Assembly (NCBI RefSeq): GCF_040939455.1
Contig: NC_134106.1
Coordinates: 89,473,001-89,537,000, forward strand
Source: Microcebus murinus
Lineage: Eukaryota; Chordata; Mammalia; Primates; Cheirogaleidae
Length of the DNA stretch: 64,000 bases
Direction of reading: 5' to 3'
A model generated the notes under the pieces. The model ran no database searches, was not told where the DNA came from, and saw only the letters and a list, made by a program, of their open reading frames with translations. The position numbers and the translations under genes are program-made. Shown here one piece after another: positions 46,040 to 57,500 of this stretch (the stretch's first letter is position 1; each line of letters begins with the position of its first letter).

Positions 46040-46225
46040 CATACTTGGCATGTCAAAGGACTTGCCTGGTTTAATTCTCAGAGTCACCATGTAAGGGAGG
46101 CCTCGTAAGACGTTTTCATGAGGGTGGCAACTTGGTGAGGCACCAAGGGGCCAATATTTTACAAAGTCACTTGGCTTGGAAGTAGTGAAGCTAGAATCCA
46201 AAACACAGGTCTGGCTTGCCCATAA
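46040..46225 (-). mobile_element. MIR SINE
   Basis: CATACTTGGCATGTCAAAGG, GGTTTAATTCTCAGAGTCAC, TTTACAAAGTCACTTGGCTT and AGTGAAGCTAGAATCCAAAA follow the reversed MIR. Confidence 0.75.
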
Positions 46226-46414
46226 GCCCAGTTTGGATTTATTTATTTGCTTGTTTGGTTTTTCTCTTCTTTGCTATCATTTGAGAATTCTTGCATGAGT
46301 TAACTTCAGTAAGTCCCATCATAACCAACAAACAAGAGCCGGGCAATGTAGAAAAAGAACCCCAATAAGATGTAGGAGAGAATCTCAAAAGAATAACATC
46401 TCATTAAATGTAAG

Positions 46415-46530
46415 TTGAGATCCTTAGGCAAATCATTTCCTCTCTCAGGGTCTGTCTTCTCATGCATACATTAGGATGAAATAGACCAACTTACCACCAT
46501 TACAAGGTTTTTAGGAAGTTATAAGAGATT
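46415..46530 (+). mobile_element. MIR SINE fragment
   Basis: CCTTAGGCAAATCATTTCCT, CTCTCAGGGTCTGTCTTCTC and ACCATTACAAGGTTTTTAGG match the MIR core. Confidence 0.8.
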
Positions 46531-46689
46531 ATTTTTATTTTAAATAATAGATGCTCTCATTTAAGATGATCTGGAGTCCATGGAATTAGTCACCCCAGGA
46601 GAAAAGGAGCTATGAGTATCTAGTCTACTTGAAGAGTTTGCCCTAATTAGCAACATCTTGATTCGAGCCCCTCAAAACTGAGGAGTGAG

Positions 46690-46785
46690 GGCTGTGCTCA
46701 ATATACTCATCTGTAAAATGGGGTAGAAAGACCTAACTTGCTGGGCTAATGTAAGGCTTAATGAAACAATATGTCATGGATCTGT
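46690..46785 (+). mobile_element. MIR SINE fragment
   Basis: ATACTCATCTGTAAAATGGG and GTAGAAAGACCTAACTTGCT, with TAAGGCTTAATGAAACAATA, match the MIR core and 3' part. Confidence 0.75.
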
Positions 46786-49544
46786 TTGTCTGGCACACCA
46801 TGTTGGTTAACAAATACTTCATGCTTTTACTCTTCTATGGTATGGAATTCCACATGAGTGTAGACCTAAAAATAACACTAAAATGATATATTTTGATAAA
46901 GAACAGTATTAGCATCCAGAAAAGCGTGTTACCAACCTCCCAGTCTTCAAATTCCATAAGGAATCATACCTCCTGGGCAGGCTTGGACCAAGCCTCTGCA
47001 AGGGCAGGGACCTTTTCCAGAACAATCTTGGCCTTGGGCTGTTTGACCATAACACTTCAGATTCTTAAGGAAGCCTGGGCTTCCAAGGCATAAGAGAGAA
47101 TTGTTGCATGAGCAAGAGAGCTGCTTTCTCTTTTTTTCCCCCCTCTCTTGACCAGTTCACTCAGTGGCCCAATATCGTCTGAAACCCAAGTCCAGGGATC
47201 CAGTGCAGGCATGGCACAACCAACAGAGCTGAACCCTCAGGGGAGGCCCACCAATGGGACAGTGTCCCCCAGTAGCCTTTGCCAGAAAATCCAAACTAGA
47301 TATGCCTTCCTATCCAGCAACAAGTGGCATCTGAGCTTTGTAGCTTGTCCCAGACCAGCTTCTCCACCTTCATCTCTAGGGTAAGATCTATGTCCTAAAG
47401 ACTAGATGTCCTTACTGTTGATGTTGAGCTAATGATGATCATGATGCGCCAACTAGCTGGACCATGAAGAAATTATGAAAGGAGATGCCCTGATTCAGTC
47501 CTGTGAGGCCAAGTTTATGAAAAGACTTAAGCCCTTGGTGCTGCTGGCAGTGAGGTCCCTCTTGCTTTGATGAAACAGCTCCCGACCTCTAGCCGCATTA
47601 CTATCTCTGTTCTTGCCACAGCCTTCCATATCACATTTCTTTAGGCTCAAGTTACTCTTTTTTAATGGATTCCCATCCTGATGAATCCTGAGATGAATTC
47701 TCTATCTTACACATCCACCCACTTGCTAACTCCAATCAGAGGCAGACACATGTTCTTACACAGCTGGGGAAAGTGTTCTAGCATTGCTCCTGCCACAGCC
47801 ACCACCACACCTGTTGTGGAAGATGAAGGATGCCCTTGATCCGCAGTAGCAGGCTGTAAAGCCCCTCCAGCACTTATGATCCCTTCACCACGCCCCCCCC
47901 ACCAAGCTCCCAACTCTACCTGTGATGAGTACTTTGCTCACGGCTTCAAGATGGCACAACGTCTTGACCCTTGACTCTAGCTGAGTCATCCCCAGCCACA
48001 GATGGAAATCAAAGTGTTCTCACCAAATATAAACTAATTCCTGGGTTGTTGTGAAACCTAACCACTCACTGCAATGACCCATCAACTCCCAAACAAGTCT
48101 GTTCAGCCAAGGAGGAGAAGGCAGCCCTCACTGATAAATTGCATTTTCCCCAGAGTGACTCCAAAGACACCATGCCCTCTATGAGCAATAGAACTCTGGA
48201 GATCAGCAACAAACTTCTTCATTAAATAATCTTTCAGAGACGTGGCTCCAGTGGCCAGACACCTGGTCATGAAAGTGATCAAGAGAAGCAAGATCCTACT
48301 CAGGATCAGCCCAGGAAGAGTGAGTTGTACCCAGTGACTTAGGAGTCAGATGGAAGGGACTCCATTCTGACTTCCTCAAATACTCACTACGATAAGTATC
48401 TGTTGGAAGAATCCATTAGGTTTCCAAAAATACATTGTACTATATATTTTTGCAAGGCATCTGGAGAGAAATAGCTAGAAAAAATTTTTTCACTGATTCA
48501 ATGTACCAAAGTCATATTTGCTATGAAAGATGTGACTGAATATTTGAGGTCTGCAAATATCATGCTATGATTTCTAACATCTCACTGTGAACATAATGCT
48601 TTCTACTGGGTCTCTGTGTCTGCAGTCCCATTTAGCCAGTGAGAAATCCAAGGTTAGAATTTCTTTCCAGCCAAGGTTGGTAACAGAGCTGAATGGAAAA
48701 GTCACAGACCACAGCCTTGGTTCATTTTCAGTGAAAATAAACTTGAAAACAAAGCCTCAGACAACATGATGACTTTCCCATTAGCAAACATTTTTCCAGA
48801 TCACGTTTTTTTTGTTGTTGTTGTTATGTTCCACTCTTTACAGTCATTCCATGGAACATTGAGTCTGTGTCTATTTCATTACTGATTATTCAAGGACTGT
48901 CATGGTTGTTTATGAATGGGTTGGACAAATTGTTTTCTAAAAAGAACAAAATAACCATGTAATGTGAGTTCTTTGCTTCCAGCTATATTCACCCTTTTTA
49001 TAAATTTTTCTTTGAGGACAATATAGAACAATAGGTTAGACAATAAGACCTAAGCTAAGGACCCTGTGTCTTGGGTCAAGAAACTAAGTCTTCAGCCCAT
49101 GGAGAAAAATTGGAATCTTTTTCCTGGGAGGTATTAATATGATATATAGACTGTCAGAATAAGATTGAGGTTGTACTGCTGAGTACAGTAAAATCACCCT
49201 ACTACACATCACATTCCTCCTACTACTAGGAGAAAAGGGGTCAGGTTTACTGACTTTTATAACTTAAATTCATAACACAAAGTGGACATGTATTAAAGAT
49301 GGTAGAATAATTGAATAAGTTAATAAGTAATGGAAATCAGTGATTGAGTACAGGGTGTAATCACGGCCAAGTGGGCAGCCAAATTGGAAACTAGGAAACC
49401 ATAAACAGTACTCAAGCCAGGAAAATGCCAAAAACTTTTAGTCAAGAGTCAAAATCAGGAACAAAACAAGGGGGGCCCAACAAAGTCATGGGGGTGAAGA
49501 ATGTAGAGGGCTCTCCTGGAAACACAAACTTTGGGTCAGAAAAA
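46786..49544. other. Unassigned 2.8-kb stretch, GC-richer at 46950-48350
   Basis: 46950-48350 has higher GC and several open frames of 60-78 codons on both strands, none recognised. It could be internal sequence of an old ERVL/MaLR element or single-copy DNA. A (TTG)n patch is at 48810-48827. No exon is supported. Confidence 0.4.
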
Positions 49545-49680
49545 AATTCAGTTAATAACTCTATCCACTACTTATAAACTGCATGGCCTTGGTTAGGTAC
49601 TTACTCTAAATTAGGTTTCCACACAATTAAGTCAATTTTCTCATCTGGGAAACGGTAATAAGATGGATGATAGAAAGATA
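49545..49680 (+). mobile_element. MIR SINE fragment
   Basis: CTATCCACTACTTATAAACT, GCATGGCCTTGGTTAGGTAC and CAATTTTCTCATCTGGGAAA match the MIR head and core. Confidence 0.8.
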
Positions 49681-49750
49681 ACCCGAGATGCCATCTTTTC
49701 CTCTTTTAAGACAATGTGTGATATATATGATGTTTGAAAAATATATTAAC

Positions 49751-50047
49751 TTTATTTATTTATTTTGAGACAAAGCCTCATTCTGTTGTCCTAGCTACGG
49801 TGCCATGGCATCAGCCTAGCTCACAGCAACTTTAAACCTCTGGGTTCAAGTGATCCTCCTGCCTGAGCCTCCCGAGTAGCTGGGACTATATGCGCACACC
49901 ACCACACTTGGCCAATTTTTTCTATTTTTAGTAGAGACAGGGTCTCACTCTTGCTCATACTGGTCTCAAACTCCTGACCTCAAGGGATCCTCCTGCTTCA
50001 GCCTCCTAGAGTGCTAAGTTTACAGGTGTGAACTACCATACCAGGCC
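49751..50047 (-). mobile_element. Alu SINE, older type without lemur-type linker
   Basis: Starts at a (TTTA)n-like decayed tail, then TTTTGAGACAAAGCCTCATT, GGCATCAGCCTAGCTCACAG and ATTTTTTCTATTTTTAGTAG without the TTAGTTGGCCAATTAATT segment, ending ACTACCATACCAGGCC. It is more diverged and CpG-depleted than the other Alus here. A target-site duplication is not clear. Confidence 0.95.
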
Positions 50048-50216
50048 TTATTTTTATTATTAATCATATCTTTCAAATAGCAACTATGTGAAAGGCATTA
50101 TCATGAGTCCCTGAAAAACAATACTTTTTTTTTACTCCTCTGCTAATAATAACCATTTTCCTCTCCCAAATTGTATGAAAAAGGATAACCACCTACATAC
50201 AGGGTGAATCCATAGG

Positions 50217-50336
50217 TGACCAGCTAGTTCCAATTTACCTAGGACTTTCTAATTTTACCAAGAACATCCTGCATCCCCAGGAAGCCCTCAGTCCCAGGAA
50301 AACCAGGATATTTGGTCACCCTGGTTAAAGTCTCAG
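50217..50336. mobile_element. Short hAT-type DNA transposon fossil (MER63/Blackjack-like)
   Basis: Opens AGGTGACCAGCTAGTTCCAA, contains GAAGCCCTCAGTCCCAGGAA and closes GATATTTGGTCACCCTGG. The outer GGTGACCA/TGGTCACC pair forms terminal inverted repeats. Family name tentative. Confidence 0.6.
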
Positions 50337-50689
50337 TTATGCAATAAACATTCTTTGAGCAGTTAGCTTAAATATTTCACCCCGCATCTGAGGGCAGTCA
50401 TCCTTGCACTTCCTATTCTCATTACCCTGTGAGAAATTAACATATTGGTCCTTTAAGACAAAGTAGAAAGTAAAATGACCACTAATCCCTTGGAGTTCCG
50501 AGGGTAACATGTACAATTATTGAATCACTTTAGGTGACAACATCTTTGAACATATAAGAGAAGTAGGGAGTGTATATGTGCTGAAAGCCAAGAAGTCAAA
50601 TGTATTTGTAGTTTGTATGGTATAAAATGTATAATACTCTACCATTTTGACCTGTAAAAAGAGCCATTTAATTAATTTACTTTATTATA
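50337..50689. other. Unassigned sequence
   Basis: No recognised element in 353 bp. Confidence 0.5.
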
Positions 50690-50975
50690 TTTATTTATTT
50701 TTAATTTCAGAATCTTATGGGGGTTCAAATATTTTGGCTACATGAATTGCCCTTGTACAGTTTGAGTCAAAGTTATAAGTGTGCCCATCACCAGATAGTG
50801 TGCATTGTACTTGTTAGGTATTATTTTACCAATCCCCTCCTCTCCCTACCCCTTGCTTGATTTCCATTGAGTTTTACTTCCATATGGGCACATAAGTGTT
50901 CATCTATTAGTTCCAGTTTAATAGTGAGTGCATATAGTGTTTGTTTTTCAATTTTTGTGATACTTTACTTTGGAG
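50690..50975 (-). mobile_element. L1 3' UTR (lemur-type), 3' half of a rearranged insertion
   Basis: T-rich start, then reversed L1 3' UTR: CTTATGGGGGTTCAAATATT, AGTTATAAGTGTGCCCATCA and TTTTACTTCCATATGGGCAC, CATCTATTAGTTCCAGTTTA and GATACTTTACTT. It shares sequence with 3182-3350 and, in reverse complement, with 42178-42245. It changes at about 50976 into ORF2 sequence of opposite orientation. Confidence 0.92.
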
Positions 50976-51240
50976 AATTGTAAGCAAAAATAACAAACCA
51001 GGAGACATCACTTTACCAGACTTGAGGCTATACTACAAAGCTGTAGTAACCAAAACAGCATAATACTAACAAAAAAACAGAGACATAGACTAGTAGAACA
51101 GAACAGAAAACACAGATCTACAATCATCCTCATATTGCCATCATATTGCAAACATACACTGGGTAATACATTTATTCAATAAATGGTGCTGGGCAAATTG
51201 GATAGCCACATGTAGAAGACTAAAACAGATCCTTATCTAT
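50976..51240 (+). mobile_element. L1 ORF2 fragment, inverted part of the adjacent L1
   Basis: GGAGACATCACTTTACCAGA, GGCTATACTACAAAGCTGTA, ACAGAGACATAGACTAGTAG, CAATAAATGGTGCTGGGCAA and TAGCCACATGTAGAAGACTA encode, with frame breaks, the ORF2 region GIT-LPDFKLYYKA to [11 protein letters not shown]. That is the same region carried on the other strand at 1-300. It is opposite to the 3' UTR it abuts. Dead. Confidence 0.92.
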
Positions 51241-52729
51241 CATCATTTAATGTATTTCATATAGTAGAGTCTTCTTGCAGCAGCTGCTCAGTTCACAATA
51301 ATCATGCCATCTATGGCAGTAGGTCTCACATGGTAGTGGCTATGGTACAGTTTATGTAACCATCCCATCACATCCTTAGCTGAAGGATCAAAGGTAAGCA
51401 GCTCAGACAGTCTGACTCACCCAAATATCCAAACAAGGGCAGGGAAAGACAAAGAGATTGAAAGTTATCAAAGCTCAGTCACATTAATGGCAGCTTTCCA
51501 AGTAGAAGATTCAAGCACTTAAGCTATTCCACGCTCTGGAATCTCCTTGGTTTCTTTCCTTTTCAGATTGTTGATGCCCCACTTTTATTTCAGCAGACAA
51601 TTAGTCATCCTTCCAAATATTTTCCTCCTTTTTTTCTTTCATCTAATCAGGGTCAGATTTTATCACTCAAAATAAACTAACATAAATAGATATAGATACT
51701 CAGTACTATAACAGACTTCCTGAGTTCTCCAAACATAAGAATCCTTTATACTTACCTGCCATTATATTGCCAGTGCTTCAAAGTCCTAGGAGTTTCATAA
51801 ATAGTAAAAAGCTAAATACAGAAATGAAGGAGGAAATAAAAGATATGTGAACTAAATGTAAAGTTTTGCTTTTTTTAATCTTCCCTTGGGAGAGGAAAGA
51901 TGCATAGTTTTTAGTTGACTCTAAAACGGATCTCTGTCCTCCAAAATTTGGCAAGCACTCACATGGAGAGTAATCCGAAGGCCAGGGGATCAAGTATTGA
52001 AAATCATTTTCTAATGACCTCAGATACAGGAAATATCTGTGAATCTAGCCCTAACTTGTTTTAGCACTTAGAGCTAGTAAAAAGCTTTGAGTAAATCTGA
52101 ACATGGCACTAAGAACTCTGGCTTTTTGTAAAGCCCTTTCTTTACAATTGTTTGTCCTTTTAAATGCCCGGTGAAAAGATCTGTCATTTGGTATCATTTT
52201 AAAAGGCCAGTCTTGACAATCACCTATGAGAGGACCCGATAAAATGACTGTTTTGCTGTTTCGATTTAAAACCAACTGAGAGAGACTTAGAAATAAGGTC
52301 AAGGGAAATGAAAGCACTCTCTTTGCTACTGTTAAAAGCTGTGTAGGTGGATGTGTTTAATTGTATGGGAGCAGTAAGTTTCCTAAAAGCCTGCTCAGAA
52401 TTAGGCAGACCCGCCCAAACAATCACTAGCAGCTCTTGCCCTACAACTAGACTTACTGCAGGGCCTCTAGCATACCGGACCACACATTCTCTAGGATGAG
52501 AAGATTCCTAAAGGGAGGGGAAAAAAGATAAACCGAACCCAAACTGCTCCCAGTTCCTTCCATAAGTCACCAACAATGAGGACAGAATGTGGAAACTGGG
52601 GACAGAATAAGAAGGTCACACTAATAGGTTTCCCTCCACCTGAAAATAAGAAGCATGAGAAAGGAAGTTCCTCATTAAAAGACTGTTATTGATGCACTGC
52701 CATTTTTTGAGAAGTAAAAGAGGTATGGT
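51241..52729. other. Unassigned sequence
   Basis: About 1.5 kb with no recognised repeat. Minus-strand frames of 87-88 codons at 52051-52483 overlap one another and are not recognised. Confidence 0.45.
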
Positions 52730-53090
52730 GGAAAGAAAGAGGGTGTCTGTTGCTATGACAGACTATCATAGACAAACTTATAAAGAAAATAAATTTAGTT
52801 TTTACAGCTCTAGAAGTTGAAAAAGCCTGAGATTGAGGGACCAGCATCAGGCAAGGGCCTTGCTGTGTCAAAACATGACGGAAGGCATCACATGATGACA
52901 GAGCAAAAGTGTGCATGTCAGCTCAAGTCTCTCTTCTTATAAAGCCACCAGTTCCATCATAGGTGGCCCAGCCCTGATGACCTCATACATCTTAATTACC
53001 TTCCAAAGGCCCTACCCCAGATCAACAAATGAATTTGGGGATTAAATTTCCAACACATAAAGTTAGTGGGATATATTCAAACTATAGGAA
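52730..53090 (-). mobile_element. MaLR LTR (MST/MLT1-type)
   Basis: TGTCTGTTGCTATGACAGAC, TGATGACCTCATACATCTTA, TTACCTTCCAAAGGCCCTAC and GGGATTAAATTTCCAACACA lead to TATATTCAAACTATAG. This is the reversed MaLR LTR layout also seen at 61895-62248. Solo LTR; no internal region. Confidence 0.85.
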
Positions 53091-53119
53091 AGATTGTTTT
53101 AAAGGCTTCAAAATAAAAC

Positions 53120-53290
53120 AATTCTATAATCAAATTGTAACTATGCCACTTAAATCTTAAATAAGTTACCTTACCTATGAACAGCTTCCATATCTGTTGA
53201 AGCAATTCTTTCTACCTCCTTACAGAGATTTTGAGAATGTAACATGGGACGATGTGTATAATGTACCAAAAATGATTCCTGGCATTGCAT
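53120..53290 (+). mobile_element. MIR SINE, diverged
   Basis: TTAAATAAGTTACCTTACCT, TTCCATATCTGTTGAAGCAA and TGATTCCTGGCATTGCATTC resemble MIR in the right order. Confidence 0.6.
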
Positions 53291-53389
53291 TCCAACAAAA
53301 TCTTTGGAAAATAAAAATAAAACTATAGTATCAAAAAGGCTATAACAGAAGAGGGAGAAAAAGTGATGGTCAGTGTACTACTTCACGTT

Positions 53390-53620
53390 ACTATTGATGA
53401 TACCTAACATTTAATAAGACTTTATTACTTGCTAGGCAATATGTTGCAAAATATGTATTTCTCATCTTATTTATAGAAATAGTAAACATAGAGTATAAGT
53501 TTTGATATGCACCCTTTCTACTGAAATGTTAACTGAGGATTGGAATAGATACATAATTTAATCAAGATTAGTTGAGTGACTGAGCAAGAAATTCAAACCC
53601 AGTTGGTCAGGGTTCAGAGA
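53390..53620 (-). mobile_element. MIR SINE
   Basis: GATACCTAACATTTAATAAG and TTACTTGCTAGGCAATATGT, then ATTTAATCAAGATTAGTTGA and AAGAAATTCAAACCCAGTTG follow the reversed MIR. Confidence 0.75.
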
Positions 53621-53751
53621 GTTCACCCTGAACCGCAAGGCATATCAAGGCATATTGTCTCTTCAGCAAATGAAAAAGGAAAAGATGTATGAATGGGGAG
53701 GAGAACCTTCAGGAAGAAATCAGTCATCACTTTTAGTTAAGGCACTGCAAT

Positions 53752-54220
53752 AGTTAATTTGATGTGTCAACTTGACTGGGTTTAGGGATACCCAGATAGC
53801 TGGTAAACATATTTCTGGGTATATCTGTGGGGGTGTTTCTGGAAGAGATTAGCATTTGAATCAGTTGACTGCGTAAGGATCTGCCCTCCCTTCATCAATG
53901 TAAGTGAATGTGATTCAAATTATTGAGGACCCATATAAAACAAAAACATAGAAGAAATGTAAATCACTCTCTCTTTTGGAGCTGGGGTGTTTATCTTCTC
54001 CTGCCATTGGACATCAGAGCTACAGGTTTTCAGACCTTTGGACTCAGACTAAATTACACCACTGGCTTTCCTGGTTCTCAAACTCACAAATGACACACTG
54101 TGGTACTTCTCAGCTTTCATAATCCTATGAGCAAATGCCCAAAATATTAATAAATCCATTCTACATCTATGTATAACCTATTGGTTTTGTTTCTCTGGAG
54201 AACCTTGACTAGGAGACACT
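53752..54220 (+). mobile_element. Old interspersed repeat (same family as 10898-11595)
   Basis: Opens AGTTAATTTGATGTGTCAAC and TTGACTGGGTTTAGGGATAC, then ATTTCTGGGTATATCTGTGG, TGTTTCTGGAAGAGATTAGC, CAGACCTTTGGACTCAGACT and GCTTTCATAATCCTATGAGC. It closes GTTTCTCTGGAGAACCTTGA. It is near full length. The ends are the reverse complement of those at 10898-11595. No open frame of note. Confidence 0.85.
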
Positions 54221-55964
54221 CAGGAACCCTCATCATCTTCACATTCTATCCCAAGGCTGACCATGTTTCTACACAAAAGCTTCTTTTTCTTTTTGACCCC
54301 AACAAGGCTATACACCTGCAACAAGGTATTAAGCTTTGCACATTAAAAGAACTCATCAAACAGCTCTAGGAATAATCCTTCAGGTGAGTAGAAAGACTGG
54401 TTCATAATGAAAAAGTTTAAAGGTGATGAGTTTCAAAGATATTTCAAGTCTTGGCCAAGTGTCAAGAAAGAAAAGACTCATTGTAATCTGTGCATATTTA
54501 AAAGTCTAAAAAAGGAGAATCAGTGGAATGTATAAGACTAGTTCCTTTTTTTTTTTCCTCTTTATTTTTCCATTTTTAGGTTGCATTTTGGAAGCTGAAC
54601 TAAATCCAGGAAAGAGATCACAGAGGGACTAGAATTTGAAAATGCTTTCGAATACATAGGGCCAGACCCAGAGCTAAGATTTGGCAAGACTCCCACGGAG
54701 AAAAAGAATAATGATTAAAAGGCTGGGGAAATATCCCTCAGTTTCCTCTTAAGGATTTTGTCATGTTCAAACTGGATAAAGAAGGCTAAGACCTAAGTCA
54801 ATAGCAGGCTTATGTAAATAGTACATTGTTGGCATGGATGAGAAAGGAGAATGGCTAAGACATTCTTAAAGTTATTCTGTTTCCACTGAGGGAGCAGCCT
54901 TAAGTGACGGAAAGTGAGATTGAGTATAATACCCAGTTTGAGTAAACTAGTATGAATTCATTGCTAGGCGAATCAGGAAAATTTTAAGGCAAATGCTTCT
55001 CATGGGTGTATGTGGGAAAAGAGGAATGAAAAACCTCTAGCAAATAGATCAACATAGACTTAAGGGTCTACCTAATATTTGACATCATATTATTTACTCA
55101 GGGGTAATAATCATCTTTTGTTGAAATTCAATTTCTGCATAGTGAAGTGAGAAATTTATAAAAGATCTCAATGTAGAAAGGGCGAAGCAATATTCTCAGC
55201 TCTGCAATAGCAGTTGTTGTTTTCTAAGACTGCCATTACCAAATTGGTTGCTTGTCAACCAGTATGCAGTAAAATAAAAACTACACTTGGAATGAAGGGT
55301 TCTGAGGCTGAGAGGCAGTTTTGCTGTCGAATTTCTATATGTGGGAGATTGTGTCGTTTGTTCAAAATATTCACTGATCTCTACCTCACTTATTCATGCA
55401 AACCTCCGTGGTGACCCTCCACAGGAGAAGAAAATTTTCCACCACCTTAATGCCAAGTTGGCCCTGTGGCTCACTGGGTCACTCAAATAAACACAATGAT
55501 TAAGAATCATCATTTATTTCCATCATTTCTCTTTTCTCTCTGCCACAAGAAAGACTCATAATTAAGGGTTCTTTCTTTAGACTGGGCCAAATAATAAAGG
55601 AAATATGTTGAGCACAGCCACAGTCAACCTTTAGCCAATAAGTATTTTGAAGAAGAAATAACCTTTGCTATATCTTATCACTGAGGTTTTTGTGACTTTA
55701 AATTTCTCAGTGTCTCTGAACTTTGCTTATCTATACCTTCTGAGGGGGAAAAAAGAAAAAATAAATCTATTTGGAGAAGGATAAGTTGTCTGGAAAGCTA
55801 AACACTTACAATTTAATAATAAGCAAAAACTATAAGATGGGAATATAGCTAGAATGTTGCATCCTTTTATAATTTCCAAAATATTACTTTGACGACAATT
55901 TAAAGTTGTCTTGATTTCTCCATATCATCATGAATAGTAATGAATTTTACTCAAATAAGAATAT
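54221..55964. other. Unassigned 1.7-kb stretch
   Basis: No recognised repeat. A pure T-run lies at about 54546-54556. Short open frames are not convincing. Confidence 0.45.
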
Positions 55965-56172
55965 GGAGTCTGTCTGCAGTTGAATCCAAGCTCCATCACT
56001 TACTAGCCATATGACACTGAACAACTTAACCTTATCTCTCTTTGTCTCAATTTCTGAATCTGTAAATTGAACTAATATTTTGAGCTGTGGAATATTAAGT
56101 TAATATACTAAAGTTCTTTGAGTAGTTACTGACACATAGGAAGTGCTGTCCAAATGTTAGCTATTATTGCTA
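55965..56172 (+). mobile_element. MIR SINE, near full length
   Basis: TGAATCCAAGCTCCATCACT, TACTAGCCATATGACACTGA, TTTGTCTCAATTTCTGAATC, GACACATAGGAAGTGCTGTC and CAAATGTTAGCTATTATTGC are in MIR order. Confidence 0.92.
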
Positions 56173-57134
56173 TAATAATTACCCTTAGGTGTTGTTTGTG
56201 CATAGAAGACAATTGTCTATGTACTATGTGGTCCTAGTGTTTATGTTTTCATAGCCAGAGAAACTCCTCTCTTATATTTTGTCACAATCAATGTAACAAT
56301 GTCTAGCTCTTCCTTTTAAATGCAAACTTGAAGCTTCTAATATGCTGCCTCCTTGTTCCAGAGAAAATTTAAAGCAACAATTATGGAAGAAATCATTATT
56401 TTTTGGCAGGGAAGAGAAGGAGGTCAAAATATGTGTTACTTTTTAAAAATGGGTCAGTGGGTGAAAGCTCAGATTTCTAAAAGACAATTCAGGAGCATTT
56501 TGAACAAAATACCTGTATTTTTACTCAGGATAACTTTAAATAGTAACTACAGATTAGATTTGACTGGTCCATTAGCCCCCAGTTGGTGATATTTTTCTTC
56601 TTAAATAATGTCACTGATCTAAGCAGAATTTTTATTTATTTGATTTATTTAAGCAGAGTTTGTCAAGCACAAAGTCCAATATCTGGTCACTTCTAACTCT
56701 TGAGATAACCATTTCTCTCTTCACTGCTTTATTCTCAAGATGTCCAACAATGATGAATTCAGTTACAGTTACTACTTTCTTCATACAGAATGCTGATATT
56801 TTTGCTTTTGATAGTCTCCAACAGAAATATTACAAACTAAAGGCAAGCAAAACTTTTCAACGTATAGCACAAGATATAAAGATATTTTATTATATTAAAA
56901 AATCTCAAGGGAATGGAATGCACCTTCCTGTTGTGATAGTATGCACATCTTCAGATGAGCTCCCATGTGCATTTTTTCACAGACAAGGGAGGAAAATGTA
57001 CCTAGATAAGTGTCCCAAGAAGCCAAATTATCAAAATTATCTTCTAACATCCATTATGAATAAGAATAATGGAATGTCATCAATGTAAATCAAGATGATT
57101 ATATTATAATGCTAATTTTATAAATAATATTAAT
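56173..57134. other. Unassigned; holds a 142-codon open frame of doubtful status
   Basis: An ATG-initiated plus-strand frame runs 56660-57088, preceded by a 78-codon frame at 56353-56589 in another position. The predicted 142-residue protein shows no domain I recognise and no signal or membrane segment of note. It has some mixed-composition stretches (CTSSDELPCAFFHRQGRKMY). A frame this long in about 33% GC is uncommon but expected now and then in 64 kb over six frames. No splice context or promoter is evident, so I do not call it a gene. Confidence 0.35.
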
Positions 57135-57500
57135 TATATTAGTCAGAAAGGGGTAGTTTTTGCTACCATAACCCCCAAATCTCTGTGGGTTAAAGCAACA
57201 AAAAATTTTTTTCTTGCTCACAAGCCATTGCAGGTTGGCAAAAATGGGATTTTACTCTGTGTCTAATTTAGTCAAGACTTAGGCTTGGATAGAGTCTCAC
57301 CAATTTGGAAGATCACCTGGCTTCATCTTACAGAAGGTGACAATATGGAGAATCACATCCTAGCTGTTAATTTTTTTGGCCAAAAGAGACACTTGTATTT
57401 CATTGGCCTAAATATGTGTCCTGGTCATATCTAAACTGAAATGCATGGAGTAACTAAAATCTGACCACATGCCCAGAGAAGGGCACTAAAAATATTAGTA
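57135..57500. mobile_element. Possible MaLR-type LTR remnant
   Basis: GCTACCATAACCCCCAAATC, TCTGTGGGTTAAAGCAACAA, TTTTTCTTGCTCACAAGCC, TTTCATTGGCCTAAATATGT and CATGCCCAGAGAAGGGCACT recall the same old LTR-like family as 2884-3175. Heavily diverged. Confidence 0.45.
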
